Assembly (NCBI GenBank): GCA_022842185.1
Contig: JALHQB010000005.1
Span: 1 to 64,000 of the forward strand
Origin: Acetobacteraceae bacterium
GTDB lineage: Bacteria > Pseudomonadota > Alphaproteobacteria > Acetobacterales > Acetobacteraceae
Reading direction: 5' to 3'
Length of the DNA stretch: 64,000 bases
The stretch's first letter is position 1. Every line of letters starts with the position of its first letter. A program made the position numbers and the translations under genes. The notes below the pieces were generated by a model. That model saw only the letters and a list, made by a program, of their open reading frames with translations, did not search any database and had not been told where the DNA came from. This document shows, in pieces, positions 1-8,441 of the stretch.

Positions 1-1388
1 AGCAGGCCAAGCGCCGCTTCCGAACGTGCCGACAGCACCAGCGGCGGCAGGCCGCGCGACCGCGCGATGGGGCCGCGCCGGGGTGCCGGCGCGCGGCCGA
101 GCAGCACCGTCGCGTTGGTGCCGCCGAAGCCGAAGGAATTGATGCCGACCACGGCATCGTCGCGTGGCGCGACCGGCGTCAGCGCGCCGGGCACGGCGAT
201 GTTCAGCGCGGCGAAGTCGATCTCGGGATTGGGATCGTTGAAATGCAGGGAGGGCGGGACGGCGCCATGCTCGAGCATCAGCATGGCCTTGAGCAGCCCG
301 GCCATGCCCGAGCCCGCTTCGAGATGCCCGATATTGGTCTTCACCGACCCAATCGGCAGCGGCGAGGCGCGATGGCGCGCGATGGTGGTGCCAATCGCCC
401 AGGTCTCGGCGGGATCGCCCACGCGGGTCCCGGTGCCATGCGCCTCGAAGGCCATGAAGCGGTCGGGCGCGATGCCGGCGCGTGCGACGACCTGACCCAT
501 CAGCGTCGCCTGCGCGGCGCGGTTCGGCAGGGAGAGCCCGATGGTGCGCCCGGCGGCATTGGCCCCGCTGCCCAGCACCACGGCGCGAATCGGATCACCG
601 GCGGCGAGCGCGTCCTCGAGCCGCTTCAGCACCACCACGCCGGCACCTTCGGCGCGGACATAGCCATCGGCGGCCGCATCGAAGGCGCGGCACCGCCCGG
701 TGGGCGACAGCATGCCTGCGCGCGAGAAGCCGATAAAGGAATAGGGCGAGAGCAGCATGTTCACGCCGCCCACCACCGCCGCTTCAAGACCCGGATCGTC
801 CGCCAGCGCCTGCGCCGCGAAATGCAGCGCGACCAGCGAGGAGGAGCAGGCCGTATCGATCGTCTGGGCCGGCCCGCGCAGGTCGAAGACGTTGCCGATC
901 CGGTTGGACAGGATCGACAGCGCATTGCCGGTCATGAAGAAGCGGTCGCCGGCGGAGGGATCCTCCAGCCGCAGCTCCGCGTAATCGGTCGAGGACCCAC
1001 CGGCGAAGACGGCGATGTTGCGCCCGGCCAGGCGTTCAGCCGGCCAGCCGGCATCCTCGAAGGCCTCGGCGGCGACTTCCAGCAACAGGCGCTGTTGCGG
1101 GTCCATCTCGGCGGCTTCTCGCGGGGACAGGCCGAAGGCGGGGGCATCGAAGCCCGCCGCGTCGCCGATCGTCCCCGCGGCGAAGGTATAGGACCGGCCC
1201 GGTTCGGTTTTGCGCGGATGCCCCCAGCGCGCCTGGTCGAACCGTTCGGCCGGGACGGTGGTGACGGCATCGCGGCCTTCGGCCAGCAGCGACCAGAAGG
1301 CATCGAGGTCGGGCGCGCCGGGCAGGCGACAGGCAGCACCGATGATCGCGAGCCCGCCCATCGGTCGGGGTGCGCGGTCCCCGGTCAT
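1..1388 (-). CDS. Type I polyketide synthase, N-terminal ketosynthase part (cut by window edge)
   Basis: The minus strand reads as the start of a modular polyketide synthase and stays open to the left edge. After a short N-terminal tail (MTGDRAPRPMGG) comes a beta-ketoacyl synthase domain: the IIGAACRLPG opening, the DTACSSSL nucleophile motif with Cys181, an EAHGTGTRVGDP motif and a second His in SVKTNIGHLEAGSGMAG. The KS ends with [10 protein letters not shown], and the last visible residues belong to the KS-acyltransferase linker. The KS condenses an acyl starter with malonyl-type extender units; the rest of the module lies outside, so the product is unknown. The chosen ATG is at 1388; an in-frame ATG nine codons later is possible. 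A glycosyltransferase gene lies 157 bp upstream in the same direction. Confidence 0.9.
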   Translation of the reverse strand, partial: MTGDRAPRPMGGLAIIGAACRLPGAPDLDAFWSLLAEGRDAVTTVPAERFDQARWGHPRKTEPGRSYTFAAGTIGDAAGFDAPAFGLSPREAAEMDPQQRLLLEVAAEAFEDAGWPAERLAGRNIAVFAGGSSTDYAELRLEDPSAGDRFFMTGNALSILSNRIGNVFDLRGPAQTIDTACSSSLVALHFAAQALADDPGLEAAVVGGVNMLLSPYSFIGFSRAGMLSPTGRCRAFDAAADGYVRAEGAGVVVLKRLEDALAAGDPIRAVVLGSGANAAGRTIGLSLPNRAAQATLMGQVVARAGIAPDRFMAFEAHGTGTRVGDPAETWAIGTTIARHRASPLPIGSVKTNIGHLEAGSGMAGLLKAMLMLEHGAVPPSLHFNDPNPEIDFAALNIAVPGALTPVAPRDDAVVGINSFGFGGTNATVLLGRAPAPRRGPIARSRGLPPLVLSARSEAALGL

Positions 1389-1545
1389 GCGGCGCGTGCC
1401 GGTTCGGGCGGTCATCCCCACGACCGGCCCAGCCCGTCGCTCCAGCGTCGGCACTGGCCCGCACCCCCAACCGGCCACCCGACACGCGCATCCTGGATGG
1501 GGATGCGGGCCGTTGCCGGCCTTTCCAGACGGACTCTCAGACCCG

Positions 1546-2853
1546 TCATCGCAGGGCGGCCGGTTGCGCCGACAGGTGCTCCGGGGACAGGACCGGCGCG
1601 CCCACACGGCGCGGCGCTGCGCCCGGCATCGCCGCATGGCGCGCCGCGACGCGCGCGAGCAGCCCGTCCACCGCCTCGAAATGATCGTCCCAGCCAGGGG
1701 CCGTCCAGGCGCGCATCCGCGTCAGCTGCGCCGACCGGGCGCGGCTGTCGGGCGTGGCGTAATCGAGCACCATGCGCCGCCACCCGGCACCATCCAGCGG
1801 GTCGAGGTATTCGGGCACGTCGCCCCCGACCTCGCGCAGTGCCGGCAGGTCGGAACAGATCGCCGGGGCGCCGGCGGCCAGCGCCTCGGCAAGCGGCAGG
1901 CCATAGCCTTCGGCAAAGGAGGGAAACAGCAGCGCGCGGCTGCCCGCCAGAAGGGCGGCAACGTCCGGGTCGGGCAGCGAGCCCGCCTCGGTCACCAGCC
2001 CCTTCAGCAGGGTGCAGCGTTCCAGCAGGTCGAGCACATTTTCGTTTTCCCACCCCCGCCGGCCGACCAGCACCAGGCGCGGCGCCGCCGGACCCCATTT
2101 GGCGGCGAAGTCGCGCCACAGATGCAACAGCAGCAGGTGGTTCTTGCGCGGTTCGATGGTGCCGATGGACACGAAATACGGTTCGGTCGGCATCGCCGCG
2201 ACATCGTCGCCTGGTTCGGGCATTTCGATGCCGAGCGGCGCCACGACGACATCGGGCGGATCGGCCTGTCGCACCAGATGCGGTTGCAGCACCGCCGCGG
2301 TCGCGGATGAATTGACGATGATGCCCGACGCCAGGGAAGCGACTGTCTCCACCCGCCGTAGATGCTGCATGGCGACGCCCGGGCGGGCGTATTCGGGATG
2401 CGTGGCGGGGATCAGGTCATGGACGAGCGGGATGAAGGCCGCGCCGGCGGCGCGCAATTCGGCGATCGGCTCGGGCTTTTCCATCAGCCGGTGCGAGACC
2501 AGGAGGAACAGGCTGCGGCGTTCGCGCGCCATCACCTCCGCAAGCCGCGCCCGCCCGCGAGACACCGCGAGGCGCAGCAGCGCGATCCGGCCCAGGCGCA
2601 CGGCCGCTTGCCGCGCGGCCTCCGCCCCGGCGGCACCCGACCAGCCGATGGTCAGCGCCGTGGCGAAATCGGCGACAAGGGACCGCGGAACCGCGGCATA
2701 GCCGCCCCAGGGCCCACGCGCGCAGAAGGTGACCTCGTCGGCCGGCGCGGCCAACCACTTCGCCGCATAAGCGGCTTCCACACGGTCGATCCCCGATGGC
2801 GCCCGGCGGCGACCACAAGCGAGAAACCGGGACACGTCCAGCACTACGTGCAC
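1546..2853 (-). CDS. Glycosyltransferase, GT4 type
   Basis: This 435-residue protein has the two-lobed GT-B layout. The C-terminal lobe begins around residue 220 with SIGTIEPRKNH, typical of the nucleotide-sugar side of GT4 enzymes, and continues with LVLVGRRGW and the donor-binding stretch FPSFAEGYGLPLAEALAAG, whose two Glu residues form the usual EX7E motif. It should move a sugar from a nucleotide donor to an acceptor that cannot be read from sequence. The start is a GTG; no strong ribosome site precedes it, so a different start is possible. It lies directly upstream of the polyketide synthase on the same strand, which may mean a glycosylated product or a cell-surface lipid, but that link is inference. 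Confidence 0.88.
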   Translation of the reverse strand: MHVVLDVSRFLACGRRRAPSGIDRVEAAYAAKWLAAPADEVTFCARGPWGGYAAVPRSLVADFATALTIGWSGAAGAEAARQAAVRLGRIALLRLAVSRGRARLAEVMARERRSLFLLVSHRLMEKPEPIAELRAAGAAFIPLVHDLIPATHPEYARPGVAMQHLRRVETVASLASGIIVNSSATAAVLQPHLVRQADPPDVVVAPLGIEMPEPGDDVAAMPTEPYFVSIGTIEPRKNHLLLLHLWRDFAAKWGPAAPRLVLVGRRGWENENVLDLLERCTLLKGLVTEAGSLPDPDVAALLAGSRALLFPSFAEGYGLPLAEALAAGAPAICSDLPALREVGGDVPEYLDPLDGAGWRRMVLDYATPDSRARSAQLTRMRAWTAPGWDDHFEAVDGLLARVAARHAAMPGAAPRRVGAPVLSPEHLSAQPAALR

Positions 2854-3110
2854 GGCACCACCATTCCCTGCCGGCCCAACGCGCCGGCGATCGATCTACC
2901 CCACCATGGACGGGCCTTGTGCCCTGATTCTCCACGGCATCCTTCTCGACCGGGATGCGCGCGACGTCGCGACGTTTCGCCTCTTTGGCAAGTTAGCACA
3001 ACCTTAATCCCGTAGTATGTCAGCCCGTCAACACCGAACACCGCGGCTTGGCTGGCGATCCCGTTCCACGCCAGACTCCAGCATCATCTTTCTCGAAAGT
3101 GTGAAGCAGC

Positions 3111-3539
3111 ATGACGTTATGGCGCCGCAGCACCGACCCCGCCGAGATGGAGGCGCGGTTCCAGGGCAGCCTGCCCGGCCTGTTCGGCATCAAAATCATT
3201 GAGGTCGGCCCGGATTTCATCCGCGCCGAGATGCCGGTCGATGAACGCCACGCCCAGCCCTTCGGCATCCTGCATGGCGGCGCCTCGGTCGTGCTGGCCG
3301 AGACGATCGGGTCCATGGCGAGCAGCCTGACCTTGCCCGAGGATCGCCGCGCGGTGGGGCTGGAAGTGAATGCCAATCACCTGGCCGGCGTGCCGGTCGG
3401 GCAGACGGTCACGGCGATCTGCCGGCCGCTGCATGTCGGACGCACGACGCAGGTGTGGCAGACCGAGATCCGCCGCGCTGACGGCAAGCTGGCCTGCGTG
3501 TCGCGCCTGACCACGGCGATCGTTGAAAAACGCGACTGA
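3111..3539 (+). CDS. PaaI/YdiI-type hotdog thioesterase
   Basis: A 142-residue single hotdog-fold protein. The helix motif HGGASVVLAETIGS (about residues 57-70) carries the Glu used by this thioesterase subgroup (YdiI/MenI, EntH, PaaI) to hydrolyse acyl-CoA thioesters, and VGLEVNANHL matches the family strand after the helix. Length is normal. The substrate cannot be assigned: relatives act on dihydroxynaphthoyl-CoA, phenylacetyl-CoA derivatives or hydroxybenzoyl-CoA. It is transcribed alone, divergent from the glycosyltransferase at 2853, with a 257 bp gap that probably holds both promoters. Confidence 0.88.
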   Translation: MTLWRRSTDPAEMEARFQGSLPGLFGIKIIEVGPDFIRAEMPVDERHAQPFGILHGGASVVLAETIGSMASSLTLPEDRRAVGLEVNANHLAGVPVGQTVTAICRPLHVGRTTQVWQTEIRRADGKLACVSRLTTAIVEKRD

Positions 3540-3869
3540 ATGGCATCGGCGGCGACCTTGCCTTTTTGATCCCTCACATGGCGGGCGCCGCACATCGTGC
3601 GGCTTGCCTTCGCGCCTGGCGCTGATGTGCTGGCGGTCGCCGTTGGGTTGGGCGCGGTCGCGCGGTGCGCTCGCGCAGCGAGGCGCAGCCTCGACCGATC
3701 CTTGTGCGCTTTCGCACGCGGCCCCGGCGCGCTGACGGTGGCTGCTGGGCTTGGGTCGGTCGTGCGGGACCATCGCACGCGGTTGCCGCGATGCGGCCAC
3801 GCCGATACCCTGCAGAGAGGAAACCGCAACCAGCACCGGCCCTCCCAGACCGCCGAGGAGACCGACCGC
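3540..3869 (+). other. Gene-free stretch with a degenerate two-copy repeat
   Basis: No convincing gene lies here. Two imperfect copies of a roughly 50 nt unit start at about 3629 (GCTGGCGGTCGCCGTTGGG) and 3731 (GCTGACGGTGGCTGCTGGG), 102 nt apart. Read in the frame that continues into the next gene they give similar peptides (LAVAVGLGAVAR and LTVAAGLGSVVR), but this extension has no ribosome site and is unlikely to be translated. It could be an old local duplication or the remains of a gene. Confidence 0.35.
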
Positions 3870-4574
3870 ATGCACCCGCTTGCCATCCCGCCCGAGATCA
3901 TCGCGCGGGTCGAGGCCCGATGCGGCCGCGCCCATCCCTTCGAGGATCTGGACCCGCGCCGTACCGCCTTCGTCGTGATCGACATGCAGGTGGGCTTCAT
4001 GGACCCCGCCATCAGCCATGCCTGCTGCCCGATGGCCGAACGCATCGTGCCTGCCGTCAATCGGTTGGCCGCCGCGGTGCGGGAGACCGGTGGCGGCGTG
4101 TTCTGGATCAAGAACACCCATGACGCATCCTGCGACAGCGAATGGACCGTCATGCAGCGCATGGTCACCCCCGCCGCCCGCGCGCGCCGCAATGCCGCGA
4201 TGACGGAAGGTGCACCCGGTCACGCGCTGTGGCCGGCGCTCGATGTCCAGCCCGGCGATGAAACCGTCCTCAAGCGTCGCTTCAGCGCCTTCATCCAGGG
4301 GTCCTCGGACCTCACCCAGCGCCTGCGGGCGCGCGGCTTCGACACGGTGCTGATCGGCGGCACCGTCACCAATGTCTGCTGCGAGAGCAGCGCGCGCGAT
4401 GCCATGATGCTCGACTTCCGCACCGTCATGGTGGCCGATTGCAACGCGGCCAACAGCGACGCGGAACACAACGCGTCGCTCGCTTCATTCTGGAATATCT
4501 TTGGGGATGTCATGACCACGGACCATGTGATCGAACGGCTGCGCGCCGGTGTCTCGGCAAAGGCAGCGGCGTGA
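3870..4574 (+). CDS. Cysteine hydrolase (isochorismatase superfamily)
   Basis: A 234-residue alpha/beta hydrolase of the isochorismatase/nicotinamidase superfamily. The expected catalytic triad is present: Asp38 in VVIDMQ, Lys135 in TVLKRRFSAF and Cys170 in GTVTNVCCESSARDA. Members hydrolyse small amides or enol ethers such as N-carbamoylsarcosine, nicotinamide, ureidoacrylate or isochorismate; which one applies here is not visible. The ATG at 3870 is preceded by GAGGAG at good spacing, which favours it over upstream in-frame starts. Its stop overlaps the GTG start of the asparaginase-like gene (GTGA), so the two are very probably co-transcribed and may both release ammonia from amides. Confidence 0.88.
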   Translation: MHPLAIPPEIIARVEARCGRAHPFEDLDPRRTAFVVIDMQVGFMDPAISHACCPMAERIVPAVNRLAAAVRETGGGVFWIKNTHDASCDSEWTVMQRMVTPAARARRNAAMTEGAPGHALWPALDVQPGDETVLKRRFSAFIQGSSDLTQRLRARGFDTVLIGGTVTNVCCESSARDAMMLDFRTVMVADCNAANSDAEHNASLASFWNIFGDVMTTDHVIERLRAGVSAKAAA

Positions 4575-5566
4575 CCGGCAAACCGAAAGTCGCCGTGATC
4601 GGCACGGGCGGCACGATCTCCTCGGTGGGGCGCGGGCCGCTCGACCTGATCGACTATTCCGCCGCGGGCCAGGTGCTGGACGTGAACGGGGTGATCGCGC
4701 GGGTGCCGGAACTCGCCTTGGTCGCCGACATCATCCCGGTGCCCTTCAAAGCCATCCCGTCCACCGCCATCGGCTGGGCGGAATGGAAGGAACTGCTGCT
4801 GATCTGCGACCGGCTGGTGGCCGAACATCCCGACCTCGCCGGGATCGCCATCACCCATGGCACCGCATCGCTGGAGGAGACGGCGTATTTCCTGTCCCTC
4901 GCACTGAAGATCGACGTGCCGGTGGTCCTGGTCGGCGCGCAGCGGCCGGCCTCGGCGCTGGCCGGCGACGGGCCGATGAACCTGGTGAATGCGGTGCGCG
5001 TCGCCGCTGACCCGCGCGCGCGGGGCCTCGGCGCGCTGGTGCTGCTCAATGATGAAATCCAGGCGGCGCGGGAGGTGACCAAGACCTCCACCCTGCGGAT
5101 GCAGACTTTCCGCACGCCCGATTTCGGCGTGCTGGGCCAGGCGGATGCCGACGAGATCTGCTGGTATCGCCGCCCGCTGCGGCGGATGGCGCCCGACACC
5201 GAATTCGATGTGCGCGGGCTGGATGTCCTGCCGCGGGTCGATATCGCCTACACCTATGCCGGGGCGGATGGCGCGGCGATCGACGCCTTCGTCGCCGCCG
5301 GGGCGCGCGGCATCATCACCGCTGGCTTCGCGCCCGGCTTCGTGACGCCGGCCATGGCCAAGGCGTTGGAAGCGGCAGTCGCGCAGGGGATCGTGGTGGT
5401 GCTGTCGTCGCGCGCCGGATCGGGCCGCGCCGGCAAGACCACGCGGGGGCGGAATTCCGGTTTCATCACCGCCGACAACCTGACGCCGCAGAAGGCGCGC
5501 ATCCTGTTGTCGCTGTCCCTGGCGGCCGGTGTGACGGATCACGAGCGCATCTTCGCCACGTATTGA
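4571..5566 (+). CDS. L-asparaginase family amidohydrolase
   Basis: This 331-residue protein shows both threonine signatures of bacterial asparaginases: IGTGGTISSV near the N-terminus (nucleophile Thr) and THGTASLEETAYFL around residue 95 (second Thr with the DG-type region replaced by HG, as in the family). It should hydrolyse L-asparagine or a related amide to the acid and ammonia. No signal peptide is seen, so it is expected in the cytoplasm. The GTG start overlaps the stop codon of the preceding cysteine hydrolase gene, which points to translational coupling. The C-terminus (GVTDHERIFATY) is complete. The exact substrate could differ from asparagine, since distant members act on other amides. 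Confidence 0.9.
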   Translation: MTGKPKVAVIGTGGTISSVGRGPLDLIDYSAAGQVLDVNGVIARVPELALVADIIPVPFKAIPSTAIGWAEWKELLLICDRLVAEHPDLAGIAITHGTASLEETAYFLSLALKIDVPVVLVGAQRPASALAGDGPMNLVNAVRVAADPRARGLGALVLLNDEIQAAREVTKTSTLRMQTFRTPDFGVLGQADADEICWYRRPLRRMAPDTEFDVRGLDVLPRVDIAYTYAGADGAAIDAFVAAGARGIITAGFAPGFVTPAMAKALEAAVAQGIVVVLSSRAGSGRAGKTTRGRNSGFITADNLTPQKARILLSLSLAAGVTDHERIFATY

Positions 5567-5657
5567 CCGCGCCGATGCTGCGGTACCCTCCCGGACTCGA
5601 ACATGGTATGCCGGGCACGGCCGGGGATCTCGCCCGGCCGCGTAAGGCCGGCGGCTG

Positions 5658-6278
5658 ATGGCCGATCGCGCCTGGGTGCGGCTGCCCTCCGGGCGACGGC
5701 TCGACCTGCTGTCGCCCACACCCTTCGACTGGACGGATACCGACCTCGCCACGGGGCTGGCGCGCACCTTCCGGTGGGGCGGGCATTCCGCCTGGCCGGA
5801 GCCGCTGTCGGTGGCGCAGCATTCGCTCAGCGTGCTGGCGCTGCGCCGCGCGCGCACGCGTCATCGCCTGACGCCCGCGCAGGAATTGCGCGAATTGCTG
5901 CACGATGCGGATGAAGGGCTGATCAACTTCGACTGCATATCCCCGTTGAAACCGTTCCTCGGGCCGGGTTTCGCGGAGTTGCAGGCGCGCCTGCTGGCGG
6001 TGATCGCGGCGCGATACCGGCTGCCGGCCTGGAGCGTGGAGGACAAGCGCGCCCACAAGGCGGTGGACATCGCGGTGGCGGCGGCCGAGGCGGTGCATGT
6101 GGTCGGCTGGACCGCGACCGAGGTGCGCGAGACGCTGGGCATCCGTGCCGCACCGATGGAGAAGGACCCGCTGGCGGTGCGCTACGGCGACCCGGCGTGG
6201 CGGCCCTGGGCGCCGGATGTGGCGGCGGCGCGGTTCGCGGAGGAACTGGCGGCATTGCAGGCGCGGGCCGGGCAGTAG
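5658..6278 (+). CDS. HD-domain phosphohydrolase (YfbR-like)
   Basis: A 206-residue protein with an HD-domain core: SVAQHSLSV gives the first metal-binding His, LLHDADEGLINFD the HD pair, and VDIAVAAAEA the later Asp. Such YfbR-like enzymes remove phosphate from nucleoside monophosphates or related compounds. It carries the W-G-H insert FRWGGHSAWPEPLSVAQHS common to the prophage/proteobacterial branch of the family. The ATG at 5658 follows the asparaginase gene by 91 nt, on the same strand, so read-through is possible but coupling is not evident. Confidence 0.8.
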   Translation: MADRAWVRLPSGRRLDLLSPTPFDWTDTDLATGLARTFRWGGHSAWPEPLSVAQHSLSVLALRRARTRHRLTPAQELRELLHDADEGLINFDCISPLKPFLGPGFAELQARLLAVIAARYRLPAWSVEDKRAHKAVDIAVAAAEAVHVVGWTATEVRETLGIRAAPMEKDPLAVRYGDPAWRPWAPDVAAARFAEELAALQARAGQ

Positions 6279-6345
6279 AGGGTTCTGCGCCCTTGTTTGA
6301 TCGAGCTTCTTCTCGCGCCTGACCGAGTCCGATCTGCACTAGCCG
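6279..6345 (-). repeat. R2-family palindromic element, partial copy
   Basis: Read on the minus strand, this stretch contains GGTCAGGCGC, then GAAGAAGCTCGATCAAACAAGG and GCGCAGAAC. The same order (GTCAGGCGC, GAAGATGCTCGATCAAACAAGG, TTCTGCGCC) recurs at 37929-37982, so the two are copies of one element. Only half of the main hairpin is kept here. It lies directly downstream of the HD phosphohydrolase stop codon. Confidence 0.6.
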
Positions 6346-6406
6346 CGGCGCCCTTCCCGCGCGATCATCACCGCTGGGATAACGTCCGAGAGAGATAGGA
6401 ACGCGC

Positions 6407-7420
6407 ATGACTGCCGCGGTGCCGGTTGCCGGCCACACATTCATCATCGTCGGCGGCGCGAGCCTCGTCGGTTCCGCCACCGCCGCCGAACTGCTCGATG
6501 CCGGTGCCAAGGAAGTCGTGCTGTTCGACAATTTCTCGATGGGGTCCGAACAGGCCATCGCGCATATCCGCGACAACCCCCGCCTGCGCCTGGTGCGCGG
6601 CGACGTGATGCGGCTGCCCGACCTGCTGCGCGCCATGGAAGGCTGCGACGGCGCGTTGTTGCTGGCCGCCTACATGACGCTGAACATGAACACCGACCCC
6701 TGGGGCGGGCTGGACGTGAACATCCGCGGTGTGCAGAACGCGCTGGAAGCCGCCCGCGCAAACAAGGTCAAGAAGGTCGTCTTCGCCTCGTCGAACGCGG
6801 TCTATGGTTATGGCCCAGGCGTGAAGGGCGACCTCGTCGAGGACACGCCCTTCCATTCCGTCGGTGCGCCACCGGCGGCCATCCTGTACGGCGCGACCAA
6901 GATCATCGGCGAGCAACTGTGCCGCGATGCCAAGCGCCGCTTCGGGCAGGACTATGTCGTGCTGCGCTATTCCACCGTCTATGGCGAACGCCAGCACTAC
7001 CGCGCGGCGAACGCGCTCTACATCATCGAGACCTGGGACAAGCTGAAGAAGGGCGAACGCCCGCAGGTCTTCGGCGATGGGTCCGAGACGAAGCACTTCG
7101 TCTATGTCGGCGACCTGGCGCGGGCCAACCGAATGGCCTTCGAATCGCCGGCGACCGATGTCGCGGTCAACACCTCCGGCCCCAAGCCGGTCACCACGCT
7201 GGAACTCGTGCAGATGGTCACGAAGCTCGCGGGGTCGGATATCCAGCCGGAATTCGTCGGCGACACGCCGGGCAAGGTCCGGCTGACCTCGGGCGGCGCC
7301 TTCCGCATCGCGCATGAACAGGCCTTCGACGCCATTGGCTGGAAGCCGCTGATGTCGATGGAAGACGGCCTCAAGCGCCTGATGGCCTGGATCGACAGCA
7401 ACGAAGGGAGGACGTCATGA
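6407..7420 (+). CDS. NAD-dependent epimerase/dehydratase (extended SDR)
   Basis: A 337-residue extended short-chain dehydrogenase. The dinucleotide-binding loop is VGGASLVGSA near residue 15, and the catalytic pair appears as YGATKIIGE after FASSNAVYGYG. Layout and length match UDP-sugar 4-epimerases and related dehydratases. The next gene, a Bug-type binding protein, starts inside its stop codon (ATGA overlap), an arrangement seen when such enzymes act on a compound taken up by a tripartite tricarboxylate transporter; a role on an imported sugar acid or nucleotide sugar is therefore possible. The transporter membrane subunits are not in the window. Confidence 0.85.
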   Translation: MTAAVPVAGHTFIIVGGASLVGSATAAELLDAGAKEVVLFDNFSMGSEQAIAHIRDNPRLRLVRGDVMRLPDLLRAMEGCDGALLLAAYMTLNMNTDPWGGLDVNIRGVQNALEAARANKVKKVVFASSNAVYGYGPGVKGDLVEDTPFHSVGAPPAAILYGATKIIGEQLCRDAKRRFGQDYVVLRYSTVYGERQHYRAANALYIIETWDKLKKGERPQVFGDGSETKHFVYVGDLARANRMAFESPATDVAVNTSGPKPVTTLELVQMVTKLAGSDIQPEFVGDTPGKVRLTSGGAFRIAHEQAFDAIGWKPLMSMEDGLKRLMAWIDSNEGRTS

Positions 7421-8379
7421 CAATCAAAAGAAGAACGCTGCTCGCCGCGGGTCTCGCGGCACCGGGCATCGCGCCGGCGCTCGCGCAGACCAATCGCTGG
7501 CCGGACAAGCCGATTGAGATCGTCGTCGGCTTCGTCCCCGGCGGCGCGACCGACCTAGATGCCCGTGCTGTCGCGCCGATGCTGGAACGGCGCATCGGCG
7601 GATCGGTGGTGGTGGTCAACCGCCCCGGCGCGGGCGGTGAGGTCGCACTCGCTTCCGTCGCGCGCGGGCGGCCTGATGGGCACATGCTCGGCACCACCAA
7701 CATGCCCGGCCTGCTGACCATCCCGATCGAGCGCACCGCGCAGTTCAAGCTCGACGACTTCGCCGGCATCGCCAACATGGTCACCGACCCGACCGCGATC
7801 ACGGTGCATGAGGACAGTCCGTACCGCACCATGGCCGACCTGCTTGCCGCGGCGCGCGCGCGGCCGGAGGCGATCACCTACGCCTCCCCCGGCGTTGGCA
7901 CGGATGACCATCTGCAGCTGGTCCTGTTGCAGGCGATCACCGGCACCAGCTTCACCCATGTCGTGTTCCAGGGCGACCCGCAGCTGATGGCGGCCATCCT
8001 GGGCCGGCAGGTCGATTCGATGGGGCTGAACCTCGGCCCCGTCACCGCCAACCGCGACAAGCTGCGGACGCTGGCGATGGCGGGTGCCGCGCGCAGTTCC
8101 TTCCGCCCGGACGTGCCAACGCTCAAGGAGCTCGGCTTCGATGTCGAGATGGCGTCCGAACGCGGCCTGGTGGCGCCGGCCGGCACACCGCCAGCGGTGC
8201 TCGCCAAGTTGCGGGAGGCGATGGGCGATGTGGTGAAGGACCCGGCCTTCGTCGCCGCCTTCCGCGCCCGCTTCACCGAGCCTCGCTATGAGGAAGGCCA
8301 GGCCTGGTTCACCCGGCTGCGCGGGCTGCAGGAAGGCTACCGTACGCTGTACCAGCGCACGCCCTGGTCCCAGCGATAG
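7417..8379 (+). CDS. Bug-family tripartite tricarboxylate transporter substrate-binding protein
   Basis: This 320-residue periplasmic receptor begins with a signal peptide containing a twin arginine (KRRTLLAAG) and an APALAQ cleavage region, then the family start WPDKPIEIVVGFVPGG. The AGGEVALASVARGRPDG block and the DVPTLKELGF block near the C-terminus are typical of TctC/Bug proteins, which bind carboxylates or other small ligands. It overlaps the epimerase stop codon by four bases. Orphan receptors of this family are very numerous in Acetobacteraceae and Burkholderiales, so the ligand cannot be predicted. Confidence 0.92.
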   Translation: MTIKRRTLLAAGLAAPGIAPALAQTNRWPDKPIEIVVGFVPGGATDLDARAVAPMLERRIGGSVVVVNRPGAGGEVALASVARGRPDGHMLGTTNMPGLLTIPIERTAQFKLDDFAGIANMVTDPTAITVHEDSPYRTMADLLAAARARPEAITYASPGVGTDDHLQLVLLQAITGTSFTHVVFQGDPQLMAAILGRQVDSMGLNLGPVTANRDKLRTLAMAGAARSSFRPDVPTLKELGFDVEMASERGLVAPAGTPPAVLAKLREAMGDVVKDPAFVAAFRARFTEPRYEEGQAWFTRLRGLQEGYRTLYQRTPWSQR

Positions 8380-8400
8380 GACAGGCCGCGTCTGAAGCGG

Positions 8401-8431
8401 GACGGGAAGGGGTGGTAAGCGCCTTCCCGTC
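8401..8431. terminator. Bidirectional terminator-like hairpin
   Basis: GACGGGAAGG and CCTTCCCGTC form a perfect 10 bp stem with an 11 nt loop. It lies between the convergent ends of the Bug receptor gene (8379) and the CNF1-like gene (stop at 8442), so it could serve both. There is no clear T-run. Confidence 0.6.
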
Positions 8432-8441
8432 ACCTGCGATT

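Noticed and set aside
243-2315. A 690-codon open frame on the plus strand
   Set aside because: It is antisense to the ketosynthase and glycosyltransferase genes, whose motifs are unmistakable.
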